From Paenibacillus sp. GP183 (lineage in GTDB: Bacteria; Bacillota; Bacilli; Paenibacillales; NBRC-103111), in NCBI RefSeq assembly GCF_900104695.1, contig NZ_FNSW01000001.1, forward strand, positions 992,001 to 1,056,000: a DNA stretch of 64,000 nucleotides. The letters run 5' to 3'. This document shows, piece after piece, positions 1 to 9,555 of this stretch. The notes beneath the pieces are model-generated. The model had not been told where the DNA came from. It worked only from the letters and a program-made list of their open reading frames with translations, and did no database searches. The position numbers and the translations under genes are program-made. How positions within the stretch are numbered: position 1 is the stretch's first letter; every line of letters begins with the position of its first letter.

Positions 1-520
1 TGATGAACAGCAGGGTCATGCCGTCACGCATCAAACTGAGGAGCACCTGATTGAAAAATTGGTTTATGGTTTCTGTATCCCCTGACACATGGGTAACGAG
101 GCTGCCATTGGAGAAGCGGTCAAAAAAGGACATCGGCAGCTTCGTGATATGCGCAAACAAATCTTTGCGAATCCGGCCGACGATGCTCTGTCCCGCATAT
201 TGCAGCAGATTGCTCTGCAGGTAGCTGAAGATGAAGCCGATGATCGATAAAGCGAAATAAATGCCACAGATGATGAATAGTCCAGGGAGATCGTTTTTGC
301 CGGCAAGCAGGTTATCGTCAATTGCGATTTTTACCAAATACGGCTGCAGTAAATCAGCGGCAATGGCTAATACAGTACAAAAGAACACAGACACAAAGGT
401 CCAGCGAAATGGCTTCATATATCCGAGAACCGAACGGAAAGCTGCTTTCCTGTCCTCACGTCCCACTGGACTGGCGCCAATTTCCACCTGCATCAGCGGT
501 CTTTCAATGACCTTTGGCAT
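1..520 (-). CDS. bmrD: ABC multidrug exporter subunit, BmrD/YheH-like (partial, N-terminal 173 codons)
   Basis: The gene starts with ATG at 520 and runs leftwards off the window, so only the N-terminal transmembrane part is visible. The start follows a GAGGAGGGG ribosome site and overlaps the last 17 bases of the upstream exporter gene, which implies translational coupling. The reading begins MPKVIERPLMQVE and continues into hydrophobic helices typical of a type IV ABC exporter. The ATPase domain lies outside the window. In Bacillus subtilis the two-gene order BmrC (585 residues) then BmrD is the same; from that order I infer that this is the partner carrying the canonical catalytic site. Substrate cannot be read from sequence. 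Confidence 0.85.
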   Translation of the reverse strand, partial: MPKVIERPLMQVEIGASPVGREDRKAAFRSVLGYMKPFRWTFVSVFFCTVLAIAADLLQPYLVKIAIDDNLLAGKNDLPGLFIICGIYFALSIIGFIFSYLQSNLLQYAGQSIVGRIRKDLFAHITKLPMSFFDRFSNGSLVTHVSGDTETINQFFNQVLLSLMRDGMTLLFI

Positions 521-2261
521 AGCGAGTCCCCTCCTCTTGGATGGCATGCAGAGAAGCATAGATCCCTTTTTCCGCGATCAACTGCTGATGAGTGCCCTGT
601 TGGACAATGGTTCCATGATCCAGCACAATGATTTGATCCGCATGCTTCAAGGCGCTTATTCGATGCGCGATAATAATCGTGGTTTTTCCTTTTCTCGCTT
701 CTTTTACGTTGCTGATGATTTGCGTCTCGGTGACCGCATCAACCGCGCTGACGCTGTCATCCAGGATCAGTACAGGCGCGTCCTTCAAGAAGCCTCGAGC
801 CAAGCTGGTTCTTTGCCTTTGGCCGCCGGACAAGGTGATTCCTCTCTCTCCCAGCCTGGTTTCATATTGTTCAGGGAAATCCATAATATTTTCATAGATT
901 TGCGCATTTTTTGCCGCTTCTTCCACATGGTCCAGTGTCTCTTCACGGTTGGAAAAAGCTATGTTATCCCGTATCGTCGTACTGAACAGAAATCCATCCT
1001 GCGGTACATAGGCAATCTGACTGCGCAAGCTTTCCAAGGTTATGCTGCGAATATCCTTCCGATCCATGCTTATCGTGTGCTCAGGCGGGTCGTAAATACG
1101 CAGGAGAAGCTTCACCAGCGTTGTTTTGCCGCTGCCCGTTTTTCCAAGAATGCCTAATGTTTGTCCTGCTGCTATTTCGAGGTTGATATCGTGAAGTGTC
1201 TCGTCCCCGGCATCCGGATATGAAAAAGATAATCCCTGGATTTGTATTCCACCCCACCGCTTTCGATCCAGCTGAAGCGCATGCTCGGTCTCCTGAATAT
1301 CCGGAGGAATCCTCAACATTTTGTTAATGCGATCGAGTGAGGCCTGTGCCCGCTGCATCGTATTGATCACATTGCCGATTTGCTGAAGCGGAGACACGAT
1401 CATCCGCAGGTATAAAGTAAGCGCGACAAAATTACCTAACGAGATCTTATGTTGAATCGTTAAGTAACCGCCAAAAATAATCGCAATCATAAGGGAAATG
1501 GTACCCAGGAAAGGCAATGCAGCCTGGAACATCGAGGACATCTTCACCAAATTCAGTTGATTGTCCCTGATTCGATCCACCTTTTCACCAAAACGCGACT
1601 TCATGATCTCTTCAACTGCGAATTTCTTGGTTACGCGTATACCGCCGAATTGCTCCTCGGCCGTCTCTGTCATACTCGCTAACGATTCCTGTACTTCCTT
1701 GGATCTGTTACGGATTCTGGGTCCAAAATAAACGACCAGCACTGGAATGAACACAAGCGGAAGTGTACAAACAATAATCACATACGTTGGAATCGAGCTG
1801 ACCGCCATCATCACCATAACGGAAGCAATCAAGATAACGGCGTTCGTGGTTTGGTTGATGCCCATGGAAATGGATTCACGCACAGAAGTCACATCATTCA
1901 TCACATAGCTGAGCAGTTCACCCACACCGTGCTTGGAATAGTAGCTTTCGCTCAGCTTCAAAAATTGATCGAACAACCGTTTGCGGGTGATGAATTCAAA
2001 CACCCGTCCCAGCCTCATAATCGTATATTGCCCAAGCCCTGCCAAAACTCCGAATGAAAGGCCAATCGCGAGTAGAAGCAAACTGGCGTCGACTACGGCA
2101 GACTCCGTAATGCCGCCCTTCTGCACTTGGTCGGTAAAATCACCGAGCACCTTGGGATAATTGGCTTGGATGATATTGCCTGCGGCAATCATACATATGG
2201 CCAGCGCGTAATAATACCAATGTGAGAATAAATAATCTAACAAAATCCGCTGCTTGCGCAT
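504..2261 (-). CDS. bmrC: ABC multidrug exporter subunit, BmrC/YheI-like
   Basis: A 585-residue half-transporter, the same length as BmrC/YheI. The first 300 residues form the six-helix membrane domain. The ATPase domain follows, with Walker A GKTGSGKTT near residue 370, the signature LSGGQRQR near 475 and Walker B LILDD near 495. The residue after Walker B is Asp instead of the usual catalytic Glu, the hallmark of the degenerate subunit in heterodimeric exporters such as BmrC/BmrD. The downstream gene overlaps its end by 17 bases and should encode the partner. An AGGAAGTG ribosome site precedes the ATG. Membrane location and drug export are family knowledge; the substrate is unknown. Confidence 0.9.
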   Translation of the reverse strand: MRKQRILLDYLFSHWYYYALAICMIAAGNIIQANYPKVLGDFTDQVQKGGITESAVVDASLLLLAIGLSFGVLAGLGQYTIMRLGRVFEFITRKRLFDQFLKLSESYYSKHGVGELLSYVMNDVTSVRESISMGINQTTNAVILIASVMVMMAVSSIPTYVIIVCTLPLVFIPVLVVYFGPRIRNRSKEVQESLASMTETAEEQFGGIRVTKKFAVEEIMKSRFGEKVDRIRDNQLNLVKMSSMFQAALPFLGTISLMIAIIFGGYLTIQHKISLGNFVALTLYLRMIVSPLQQIGNVINTMQRAQASLDRINKMLRIPPDIQETEHALQLDRKRWGGIQIQGLSFSYPDAGDETLHDINLEIAAGQTLGILGKTGSGKTTLVKLLLRIYDPPEHTISMDRKDIRSITLESLRSQIAYVPQDGFLFSTTIRDNIAFSNREETLDHVEEAAKNAQIYENIMDFPEQYETRLGERGITLSGGQRQRTSLARGFLKDAPVLILDDSVSAVDAVTETQIISNVKEARKGKTTIIIAHRISALKHADQIIVLDHGTIVQQGTHQQLIAEKGIYASLHAIQEEGTRYAKGH

Positions 2262-2310
2262 GAAACTTTCACTTCCTACAAGGTTGACGTGATAAGGACG
2301 GATATGTCTG

Positions 2311-3261
2311 CTATTGCAAACACTTTTTTATAAAATTCATGCTTTCCCTTTTCTGATATTCATTCACACTGTGGCCCAGAAAAGGATACACCTTGATTTC
2401 CTTGGGAGCCTCGATCCGGTTATAAGCGGCGAAAATTGTTTTGGGAAGGCATATTTCATCCTTCAAGCCCACCGACACCAAAATAGGAATCCGGATTCGA
2501 TCAGCCAAATTCATATTATCAAAATAGCTCAGATTTTCCAAGATGAGAGTTAACTTTTCCGGGTACACATTGGCGAATTCAGCAAGCTCTTTAAGAGAGC
2601 CTATGGAATCAAATATACCATAATTCATATGGCACATATTCGGGATGTCGGCAACTGCGCAGCAGGCCTTGTTGGATAAAGCTGCAACCGCCATAACCAA
2701 ACCGCCTCCTTGGCTCCCCCCATGAAGCACAATGGCCTCAACATCGGTCTCGGGTTGAACGGAGGCGGCATCCAGAGCTTTTAAAGCATCTATGATGATA
2801 GCCATGTAATAAGAGGTTTCTTTTTGCAAAATTCCTTGGGAAATCCAGCCCTTGGTCATTCCCTCGCTGCTGGTCAATTGATTTCCGGTTTGACCTCCCT
2901 GTCCCCGCACATCCAAGGCTAACACACAATATCCCAGCATCAGCCAGTGGGCATATCTTTCAGGATAGCCGCGTCCGTTGGTGTAGCCTTGATAGACGAC
3001 CACACACGGCATTTTACCGTGAACAAAAGAAGGCACAATATACCATCCAAACAAGGGTGTTTGGTCAAACCCTTCAAATTGAATTTCATATACCTTGGCA
3101 TAGGGGAATGGAGAATCCACTTGCTTCCTTTGCATATTCAACGGTTTATGGTTAAATGTCTCCAGCTGATCATGCCAGAATTGTTGAAGAAGCTGCGGTT
3201 TCACACTCATTTCGGGAATGTAGTCATTTAGCTCCTTTAATTGACGGGCAAGCTCGTCCAT
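2311..3261 (-). CDS. Acetyl-xylan esterase / cephalosporin-C deacetylase family hydrolase
   Basis: A 316-residue alpha/beta hydrolase of the AXE1 family, which removes acetyl groups from xylo-oligosaccharides and related compounds. The nucleophile elbow HGGSQGGGL holds the catalytic Ser near residue 187. The oxyanion-region motif YQGYTNGRG lies near 90, DVRGQGGQTGN near 118, and the late Asp and His of the triad fit VGLKDEICLP and FLGHSVNEY. Length matches the family. There is no signal peptide, so it is cytosolic and probably acts on imported oligosaccharides. No sugar-utilisation genes adjoin it; the exporter pair follows after about 50 bases. Confidence 0.88.
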   Translation of the reverse strand: MDELARQLKELNDYIPEMSVKPQLLQQFWHDQLETFNHKPLNMQRKQVDSPFPYAKVYEIQFEGFDQTPLFGWYIVPSFVHGKMPCVVVYQGYTNGRGYPERYAHWLMLGYCVLALDVRGQGGQTGNQLTSSEGMTKGWISQGILQKETSYYMAIIIDALKALDAASVQPETDVEAIVLHGGSQGGGLVMAVAALSNKACCAVADIPNMCHMNYGIFDSIGSLKELAEFANVYPEKLTLILENLSYFDNMNLADRIRIPILVSVGLKDEICLPKTIFAAYNRIEAPKEIKVYPFLGHSVNEYQKRESMNFIKKCLQ

Positions 3262-3300
3262 GTTTTAGCCATCCTTCCACTGTTAAGCCATTAGTATGAT

Positions 3301-3579
3301 TCAGATATTACCTAGTAAAAGTAATAGCAAATAAACACATAAAAAGTTAACAGCAAGAAGAGCAGGAAAACCCAATGTAAATGACAAGTGCTTTGTTTTA
3401 TGCCGCCAGACAAGCATGCCAAGCCATCCGCCCAGTGCTCCTCCAATGGCTGCGAATGTAAATAAACGTTGTTCCGGGATTCTTCTGCGGCCTCGCCTTG
3501 CTTGCTTCTTATCATATCCCATAGTGAAGAAGTTAATGGCATTAATAAAAAGGAGATAAATGAATAATGCTGCGGGCAA
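3301..3579 (-). CDS. DUF1294 family small membrane protein
   Basis: A 92-residue protein with two or three hydrophobic segments (about 1-20, 45-60 and 70-90) separated by the basic stretch GYDKKQARRGRRRIPE, typical of DUF1294. The likely start is TTG at 3579, because AGAGGAGGAACTATT lies directly before it. An alternative frame gives an overlapping 76-codon reading without family features. Function is unknown. It stands between a glutamate racemase gene upstream and an esterase gene downstream. Confidence 0.8.
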   Translation of the reverse strand: MPAALFIYLLFINAINFFTMGYDKKQARRGRRRIPEQRLFTFAAIGGALGGWLGMLVWRHKTKHLSFTLGFPALLAVNFLCVYLLLLLLGNI

Positions 3580-3619
3580 AATAGTTCCTCCTCTAAGCTG
3601 GCAAGAAAGAGCCTCGCAC

Positions 3620-4414
3620 CTATTCAGGAATGCTCGGCTCTTCTATTTGGGCGAGAAATATTTGATAGGCTTTTTTCATTTTATGGATATAAGCTTCATC
3701 ATGAGAAGTGCACAGAAAATGGACATCGCCTTGACCATACTCATTCAACAAGGATCCTTGCTCCAAAATATCCTTTAATCTCTTCACGGTGCCTCTGCTT
3801 CCATCTACTAATCTGGTATTTGCAGGAAGGAGTTCAGCCAGTATCCGCTTATAAAACGGATAGTGCGTACATCCTAACACCACGGTTCCGTATTGTTCAA
3901 GAGAATAAGCGGACAGCTTGTCTCTTAAGTATGTCTTGATTTCATCGGGATCGAAATTCAAGGCTTCGCAATATTCTACCAGCTCCGGCAAGGGCAGCGA
4001 GTCTACAATGCTCATATCATCGACACGATGCACAAGCTCGTTGTACTTGTTCTCCCTTAGCGTGAGCGGTGTAGCCAGCACCAAGACCCGTTTACCGCTG
4101 GAACGGCTCATTTCAACGGCAGGCTTAACGGAAGGCTCCATCCCGATTACAGGGATATCCATGCTGCTTCTCAGCTCTTCAATAGCAATGCTGGTAGCTG
4201 TATTGCAGGCAATAACTACAGCCTTGACCGGCTCCTGCACAATGAGCTTCATCGCTTCCAGGATATGCTGCTTCACTTGCTCTTTAGGCTTGCTGCCATA
4301 AGGCACATGAAGCGTATCCGCCAAATATAGAAAGTCTTCCTTTGGCAATTGACGGACGGCTTCTGTTAAGACGGAGATCCCGCCAATACCTGAATCAAAC
4401 AATGCTATTCTCAT
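3620..4414 (-). CDS. murI: Glutamate racemase
   Basis: A 264-residue aspartate/glutamate racemase family enzyme that makes D-glutamate for peptidoglycan and, in some bacilli, for poly-gamma-glutamate. The N-terminal ALFDSGIGGISVL carries the first catalytic-site Asp-Ser. The two catalytic cysteines are in VIACNTATS (about residue 72) and VLGCTHYPF (about 183), and substrate-binding DTLHVPYGSK is near 33. The length is normal. The ATG follows AAAGGATAATCACACTC and lies 8 bases after the stop of the methionine sulfoxide reductase gene, so the two are probably cotranscribed. B. subtilis has two such enzymes (RacE, YrpC); which one this matches cannot be settled here. Confidence 0.95.
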   Translation of the reverse strand: MRIALFDSGIGGISVLTEAVRQLPKEDFLYLADTLHVPYGSKPKEQVKQHILEAMKLIVQEPVKAVVIACNTATSIAIEELRSSMDIPVIGMEPSVKPAVEMSRSSGKRVLVLATPLTLRENKYNELVHRVDDMSIVDSLPLPELVEYCEALNFDPDEIKTYLRDKLSAYSLEQYGTVVLGCTHYPFYKRILAELLPANTRLVDGSRGTVKRLKDILEQGSLLNEYGQGDVHFLCTSHDEAYIHKMKKAYQIFLAQIEEPSIPE

Positions 4415-4422
4415 GAGTGTGA

Positions 4423-5376
4423 TTATCCTTTAAATAAGTCTTGAAATTCAGTATAGCCTTCTTTTTCCAAATCCTCTTTCGGAATAAAGCGCAGCGCTGC
4501 TGAGTTAATGCAATATCGAAGTCCGTTCGGACCGGGACCATCATTGAAAACATGGCCCAAATGAGAATCAGCCTCACGGCTGCGAACTTCCGTACGAATC
4601 ATGCCGTGAGTCTTATCGACAACTTCTTTTGCCGCCGACTCATCCATGGGTTGTGTAAAGCTGGGCCAACCGCAGCTTGAATCAAATTTATCCTTGGAGC
4701 TGAACAACGGCTCACCGGATACAATGTCCACATAGATTCCGTCAGCTTTGTGATTCCAAAACTCATTGCGAAACGGCGGCTCCGTTGCGTTATTTTGGGT
4801 TACCTCATATTGCATCGGTGTCAGCTTCTTACGTAAAACCTCTTTATCCTTGTCAGCATTCCAGTGCTTCTGGATATAACGATCCCTGCCGGAACCATTG
4901 CGGTATGCTTTGTAATGCATCGTGTTTTTCTTATGATAGCCTTGATGGTACTCTTCCGCAGGATAAAAGGTGCTGGCTGGCAGGATCGGCGTCACAATTG
5001 AACTGTTGAAACGTCCGCTTTCGTCTAATGCTTTTTTTGAAGCCTCGACGGTCTGCTTTTGCTCGTCGCTGTGATAGTAGATTGCTGTTCCATAAGATTC
5101 GCCGCGATCAAAAAACTGTCCCCCCGCATCGGTTGGATCGATTTGAGTCCAAAACAGCTCTACCAGCTTTTTGTATGGAAATACAGCAGGGTCAAAAGTG
5201 ATTTGTACAGCTTCTTTATGTCCAGTCGTTTCGGAACAAACTTCTTTATAGGTAGGATTTTCTTTATGTCCGCCTGTATAACCGGAAATGACTTCGATAA
5301 TTCCGGGCTGCTCTTCAAAGGGTGAAACCATACACCAGAAACATCCGCCTGCGAATGTGGCTTTTTCTAGGGTCAT
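4423..5376 (-). CDS. msrAB: Bifunctional peptide methionine sulfoxide reductase MsrA-MsrB
   Basis: A 317-residue fusion of the two repair enzymes for oxidised methionine. The MsrA domain (about 1-160) has the catalytic motif GGCFWC at 10-15 and ends with the [11 protein letters not shown] region. The MsrB domain (about 170-310) has [25 protein letters not shown] and the catalytic Cys in [11 protein letters not shown]. MsrB here has no CxxC pairs, so it is a zinc-free form. MsrA reduces S-sulfoxides and MsrB R-sulfoxides, using thioredoxin. No signal peptide is present, so it is cytosolic. The SD GGGAGG lies about 11 bases before ATG. Confidence 0.96.
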   Translation of the reverse strand: MTLEKATFAGGCFWCMVSPFEEQPGIIEVISGYTGGHKENPTYKEVCSETTGHKEAVQITFDPAVFPYKKLVELFWTQIDPTDAGGQFFDRGESYGTAIYYHSDEQKQTVEASKKALDESGRFNSSIVTPILPASTFYPAEEYHQGYHKKNTMHYKAYRNGSGRDRYIQKHWNADKDKEVLRKKLTPMQYEVTQNNATEPPFRNEFWNHKADGIYVDIVSGEPLFSSKDKFDSSCGWPSFTQPMDESAAKEVVDKTHGMIRTEVRSREADSHLGHVFNDGPGPNGLRYCINSAALRFIPKEDLEKEGYTEFQDLFKG

Positions 5377-5413
5377 TGTATGCTATACCTCCCATTAATT
5401 AAGATTTATAGCT

Positions 5414-7378
5414 TTAGTATAGCTTATTATGGTCTGAAATACGAAACTCGACGCCTTGAGGAAGAATTTCCTTCACTTGATTCCTCACGAGCTCGGAACG
5501 GCTGAGTTCCTCGCTTAGAATGACGACGATGCCCTTGTCCTCCCGGGTACGAATCAACCTGCCGATTCCTTGCCTCAGACGGAGCAGCATATAAGGCAAA
5601 TCCACCTTTTCAAAAGGAGAATCCGAGCCTTTGCGCATAGCCGTGTAAACGGGGTCATTCGGAGGAAACGGCAGCGCCCAGATGATCACATTGGATAAAG
5701 ACGGCCCGGGAACATCAAGCCCTTCCCAAAGCGTCACCGCACAAAGGCTGCTGTGCTCATCATTTTGAAAAGCGGAGATCAAAAAGCTGATCTCCCTGTC
5801 TCCTTCAAACGCTATAGACAAGCCTGCGGCTTCGGGATTCAAGGAGATTTCCTGCTTAAATCGTTTCAGCTCCTCTTTGGATGGAAAAAGGATCAAGGCT
5901 CTGCCTTCCGTTTGCTTCAGCATACGCAGGGTCCAGTCCATTTTTTCCGCAAAAATATCGGACGAACCGAGCTCGGGAACAATGACTTCCATTTGATGCT
6001 CATAATCATAAGGGGATGCCACTGTGAATGAAAGGTAATCTTCGATGCCCAAACTGTCCGCCATATAAGAGAACGAACCGTCAATGGAAAGTGTCGCCGA
6101 GGTAAACAGGATGGGGATTTGCTGCGAGAAAACCCGCTCCTTCAGAACTTCCTTCACCAGCTTAGGCATAATGACAAAGGTCAGTCCGTCCCCTTCATCG
6201 GTGACCCAGAATATTAACTGCTCCGAGAATTTAAACAAGCTCAGTGCCAGCTGAATCATTTCCAGATGCTCTTCCACGATTCGGAGCTGATAAGGTTCAA
6301 TGGTGTAAAGCTCGCTCTCAAAAATAAGCTCCTCTTCAATCGTGGCGAGTATATCCCGAAATCGATTAATCTGCACGACCAGTTCTTCCCCATAATGAAT
6401 TTCCCTGCGGTCAGAGCCGGGTACAGCTTTGCTGTGCTTTTCCAAAGCCGCAAACAGCAGCTCGCTCCGTTCAATAGCCTCATCAATCGCTTCGGCCAAG
6501 GATTCGCGGATTTCCCCTTTTAACAAACGAAGCAATATTTCTTCAAAGACATTATGCTTTAGCTTGTAAGTTAAAGCCTTTTGCGCTGCGGTCTCCAGCA
6601 GATGACCTTCATCAAAAACAACCGAGCTGTGCTCCGGCAGCAAAGGAAGCTGTCCTTCACGCTTACGCGCTTCATAGGTCCATACATGCTCCATGTAAAA
6701 ATCATGCGAACAAATGATCAGATCCGGTGATTTGCGGTAATGATCCCTCGAGAGCGTTTGCCCGCAGCGATGTCTTCGATCACAAACGAGGCAATCCTGA
6801 AAAGGATCCCAGCTAATTTTTTTCCATTGCTCATCATTTAAGGTCGAGTAATTCGTCCGGTCCCCATAGGGGTAGAAGGATTGCATCGCCGCATGGTTGT
6901 TCACAAAATCGGGGAGCTGCTCATGAATAGATTGAAAAAGCGCAGACTCTTCCTCCTTATGTCTGGATTCCTCCAGCTTAACGAGGCATAGATAATGATC
7001 CGGCGACTTGCCGAGACGTGCATCAATGTCCATATTCAAATGCTTGGCCAGCTTGGCGATGTCTCCTTCCGGCTTCACCAGCTGCTCAATCAACGACTCA
7101 TCTGCACATGCAATCACAGCCGGTTTACGCGAATAACGCGCATGGCATAGGGCATGCAGTAAATAAACCAGGGTTTTACCGGTTCCGACGCCTGCTTCGG
7201 CGAAGATCGTTTGGTTTTCGGCAAAAGCCCGCTCCACCTGAAAGGACATATAAATCTGCTCGTCCCTGATTTCAAAGCCGGCCTCTGGCAAGATTTCATA
7301 AAAGACGTCTGCAATCCAGTCGCTTGCCTGCGAATAGAAGGATTCAGACGGATTATAGGTAAAAGGGTATCGCTGCAC
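5414..7378 (-). CDS. DinG/YoaA-type ATP-dependent DNA helicase (iron-sulfur, XPD-like)
   Basis: A 654-residue superfamily 2 helicase. Walker A is AGVGTGKTLVYLL near residue 62, and four cysteines between about 130 and 215 (HYLC, then DCLVCDRRHRCG) fit the XPD/DinG iron-sulfur cluster. The DEAH-type box is VVFDEGH, and motif VI is RQGIGRLIRTREDKG near the C terminus. It lacks the N-terminal exonuclease domain of the 931-residue B. subtilis DinG, so it resembles Escherichia coli DinG/YoaA. The start is GTG at 7378; its SD GGAGG overlaps the last codons of the upstream oxidoreductase gene, suggesting coupling. Probable roles are replication-fork repair and R-loop removal. Confidence 0.9.
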   Translation of the reverse strand: MQRYPFTYNPSESFYSQASDWIADVFYEILPEAGFEIRDEQIYMSFQVERAFAENQTIFAEAGVGTGKTLVYLLHALCHARYSRKPAVIACADESLIEQLVKPEGDIAKLAKHLNMDIDARLGKSPDHYLCLVKLEESRHKEEESALFQSIHEQLPDFVNNHAAMQSFYPYGDRTNYSTLNDEQWKKISWDPFQDCLVCDRRHRCGQTLSRDHYRKSPDLIICSHDFYMEHVWTYEARKREGQLPLLPEHSSVVFDEGHLLETAAQKALTYKLKHNVFEEILLRLLKGEIRESLAEAIDEAIERSELLFAALEKHSKAVPGSDRREIHYGEELVVQINRFRDILATIEEELIFESELYTIEPYQLRIVEEHLEMIQLALSLFKFSEQLIFWVTDEGDGLTFVIMPKLVKEVLKERVFSQQIPILFTSATLSIDGSFSYMADSLGIEDYLSFTVASPYDYEHQMEVIVPELGSSDIFAEKMDWTLRMLKQTEGRALILFPSKEELKRFKQEISLNPEAAGLSIAFEGDREISFLISAFQNDEHSSLCAVTLWEGLDVPGPSLSNVIIWALPFPPNDPVYTAMRKGSDSPFEKVDLPYMLLRLRQGIGRLIRTREDKGIVVILSEELSRSELVRNQVKEILPQGVEFRISDHNKLY

Positions 7379-7384
7379 TGCGGG

Positions 7385-8326
7385 TTAGCCTCCAATAATC
7401 TTTATAAGTTCATAAGAGCGGATACGCTCATCGTATTCAGGGGTCATGGTGACAATCATGAATTCATCTACTTTATAACGCTCCTGCATAAGCAGAAGCT
7501 GGTCCTGGACTTGCCGAGGATTCCCGATCACGATTCGTTTGGACGCTGAAGCAGTTTCGGTTTCCTTGACACCGTCCGGATTAAACAATAATCCGCCGCC
7601 TCTGGCAAGCCTCCGTGCCTCCTCTTCGGTTTCCGCACAAACGACGGCTATGGTCACAATCGTCCTGGGTTCTTGCTGCAGCTTAGAGGGCTGGAACTGA
7701 TCTCGATAAACAGACAGCACCTCCAACGCATCTTGATCACTCATAAACTGCCCGAATACATACCCCGCTCCCAGCTCAGCGGCATAGGATGCGCTTTTTC
7801 TATTGGTTCCAAGCAGCCATAACTCTGGGGCAACAGGCGGAATCGGGCGAGCAATCACCGTCTTGTTTTCCATTTGGAAGCGGTGATCGAGCAGCTCCGA
7901 TAAAGCCTTGAGCGATTCCGGCATTTTACGGTTTTGTTCCAGAAAATTATCATTCAAGGCCATAACCGCTTCAGCAGAACCTCCTGGAGCACGGCCGATG
8001 CCGAGATCAACTCTTCCGGGATAGAGAGCCGCTAACAAATGAAAGGACTCTGCTACCTTGATCGGTTTATAATGAGGCAGCAGAACACCACCTGAACCGA
8101 TGCGGATCTGCTTGGTTTGAGCACCAATATGCGCTAGTAGAACTTCCGGTGTTGCAGAAGCCAGCAGCGCCATATCATGATGTTCGCTGGTCCAATAACG
8201 GGAATACCCAAATCGTTCTGCAGCTTGAGCTAATCTTACAGCTTGCTGCAAAGCCGTATAAGCGTCAACTCCTTGAAGCACAGGAACCAGATCAAGCACA
8301 CTTAATTTCAGTGAATTCAAAATCAT
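7385..8326 (-). CDS. LLM-class (luciferase-like) flavin-dependent oxidoreductase
   Basis: A bacterial-luciferase-like monooxygenase of 313 residues. I place the start at ATG 8326 because AAGGAG lies 5 bases before it; a GTG/ATG 21 bases upstream has no ribosome site. Family signs are YWTSEHHDM near 45-55, the flavin-pocket segment RIGSGGVLLPHY near 90, and GRVDLGIGRAPGG near 120, which mark the subfamily with the MsnO8/YwcH-type signature. The substrate is unknown; family members oxidise small organic molecules with reduced FMN. The downstream helicase gene starts 6 bases after the stop. Confidence 0.9.
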   Translation of the reverse strand: MILNSLKLSVLDLVPVLQGVDAYTALQQAVRLAQAAERFGYSRYWTSEHHDMALLASATPEVLLAHIGAQTKQIRIGSGGVLLPHYKPIKVAESFHLLAALYPGRVDLGIGRAPGGSAEAVMALNDNFLEQNRKMPESLKALSELLDHRFQMENKTVIARPIPPVAPELWLLGTNRKSASYAAELGAGYVFGQFMSDQDALEVLSVYRDQFQPSKLQQEPRTIVTIAVVCAETEEEARRLARGGGLLFNPDGVKETETASASKRIVIGNPRQVQDQLLLMQERYKVDEFMIVTMTPEYDERIRSYELIKIIGG

Positions 8327-8359
8327 CGAATCTCCTTTATATGTCATGCGTCACCAATT

Positions 8360-8396
8360 GAAAAACCGCCGTCATAACAGCTTATGCAGGCGGTTT
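8360..8396 (-). terminator. Intrinsic terminator of the 9.5-8.4 kb operon
   Basis: Read leftwards, AAACCGCC pairs perfectly with GGCGGTTT, with extra pairing GCATAA/TTATG inside, and the hairpin is followed by a T run. It lies 12 bases after the stop of the small coiled-coil gene at 8408 and before the oxidoreductase gene, so it separates two transcription units. Confidence 0.8.
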
Positions 8397-8407
8397 ACAC
8401 AAAGCTC

Positions 8408-8629
8408 TTATTCTCTTAATGCGTCACGGAGCTTGGTCGACATTGAACTGCTTCCTTGTGTAGACGGAATTCGGCGCAATTTGACCGCTTCCAGCTTTAA
8501 ACGTTCATTCTCAGCGATCAATTCTTCTACCTGTTGGAGTAAGCGTTGATCTTCACGGCCGCATTCGGTGAACAGTTGCTTGAGTCCGCTGCGGATTCCG
8601 TCGATTGGATTGATGGGCAAGTGATTCAT
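8408..8629 (-). CDS. Small coiled-coil protein, unknown function
   Basis: A 73-residue protein with a central heptad-rich stretch (about 27-52, LLQQVEELIAENERLKLE) that should form a coiled coil, and a Ser-rich C-terminal part. I recognise no named family. It is the last gene of a short leftward operon (hydrolase, 89-residue protein, this gene) that ends at a clear terminator 12 bases downstream. The operon position and lack of a competing frame support a real gene. Confidence 0.65.
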   Translation of the reverse strand: MNHLPINPIDGIRSGLKQLFTECGREDQRLLQQVEELIAENERLKLEAVKLRRIPSTQGSSSMSTKLRDALRE

Positions 8630-8653
8630 GGCAGAGGCAGCCTCCTGTTCAAC

Positions 8654-8923
8654 TTACTCTATGACCAAATTATTTTTCGCCGCTTGCACCAATTGTTCGA
8701 ACAACTCGTCATTCTTATCGAGCTCTTCTTCAACGGCAAGGATATCATCTTCGCTCCCCGACTCGTTCAAGAAATTCAAGGCATAGCTCCAATCCTTGCC
8801 GTGTTTGCTTTGCAGCGTAATCTCATAATCTTTTTTGTGGTTTTCCACCTGAAAGGAAACATGACCGACATTGCCGTCCTCTTTGTTTCTTGTCATCACA
8901 GCATTAAGAATCGTAAGCTTCAT
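8654..8923 (-). CDS. Conserved-looking small acidic protein, unknown function
   Basis: An 89-residue soluble protein starting MKLTILNAVMTRNKEDG. The first half alternates like beta strands (VGHVSFQVENHKKDYEITLQS) and the C-terminal half is acidic and helical. Its ATG overlaps the stop of the upstream hydrolase gene as ATGA, a strong sign of translational coupling. I do not recognise the family. The beta-rich start may fold as a small sandwich, but this is a guess. Confidence 0.7.
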   Translation of the reverse strand: MKLTILNAVMTRNKEDGNVGHVSFQVENHKKDYEITLQSKHGKDWSYALNFLNESGSEDDILAVEEELDKNDELFEQLVQAAKNNLVIE

Positions 8924-9555
8924 CTGATATCCCTCCAGAAAGAATCGATGGTCACATCTATATTATTGTTTCGAAAATAATCGGCATGTCCGCCAACAAT
9001 GGGAATTTCCCGGATAGCAGGACTTGTCTGAATGGAGCGCATGCTTAAGGCTCGACCCAGCTGCCCCCAACCGCCTAATCGGGTTATGGGATCTTTCCAT
9101 TTGCCATATTGATCAACTGCGGCGACATAGATGACATGTTCCCTGAGGACAGGAGGTATGGAACATTTGGGGGATCCAATTTGTACCACAGTCGGAGGTA
9201 ACAGGTCTTCTACTTCAGATAACAGAAGCTTCGCCGCATGAACGCCTGCCACTCCGCCTCCGCTGTGACCTACAATCACCATTTTGCCGCCACGGTATAA
9301 TTTACTTATTTCATCAGCCGCTTTTCGACCGCCAAGGTACCTGCCTAACCTCAAAGTAAGAGGAAGCATGTCAAATGTGATTTCCCTGAGCTGCCGTATT
9401 CTGCCAAAGTACAAGTCCCCATAAGGGAAAAGCAGCTCGCCTCGGGCAGACCAGCCATCATTTTCATACCGGCGGATCAGCTCCATGCACAAATCTTTCA
9501 TAAAATTAGGCGACGTCCATATGCCTGCCAGAGCAAAGATGTCTACATTGTCCAT
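8920..9555 (-). CDS. Alpha/beta hydrolase (lipase-like), unknown substrate
   Basis: A 211-residue protein with the nucleophile motif VGHSGGGVAG near residue 97, as in alpha/beta hydrolases and lipases. It opens with the first strand and oxyanion region (IFALAGIWTSPNF). A late Asp (VAAVDQYG) and His (VGGHADYF near 195) could complete the triad. It has no signal peptide. The ribosome site before ATG is weak. It heads a three-gene operon with two small genes of unknown function, the next one overlapping by four bases. Confidence 0.78.
   Translation of the reverse strand: MDNVDIFALAGIWTSPNFMKDLCMELIRRYENDGWSARGELLFPYGDLYFGRIRQLREITFDMLPLTLRLGRYLGGRKAADEISKLYRGGKMVIVGHSGGGVAGVHAAKLLLSEVEDLLPPTVVQIGSPKCSIPPVLREHVIYVAAVDQYGKWKDPITRLGGWGQLGRALSMRSIQTSPAIREIPIVGGHADYFRNNNIDVTIDSFWRDIR

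Noticed and set aside
261-1157. A 298-codon rightward open frame across the exporter genes
   Set aside because: It crosses the junction of two well-supported leftward ABC genes and has no recognisable domain or ribosome site.
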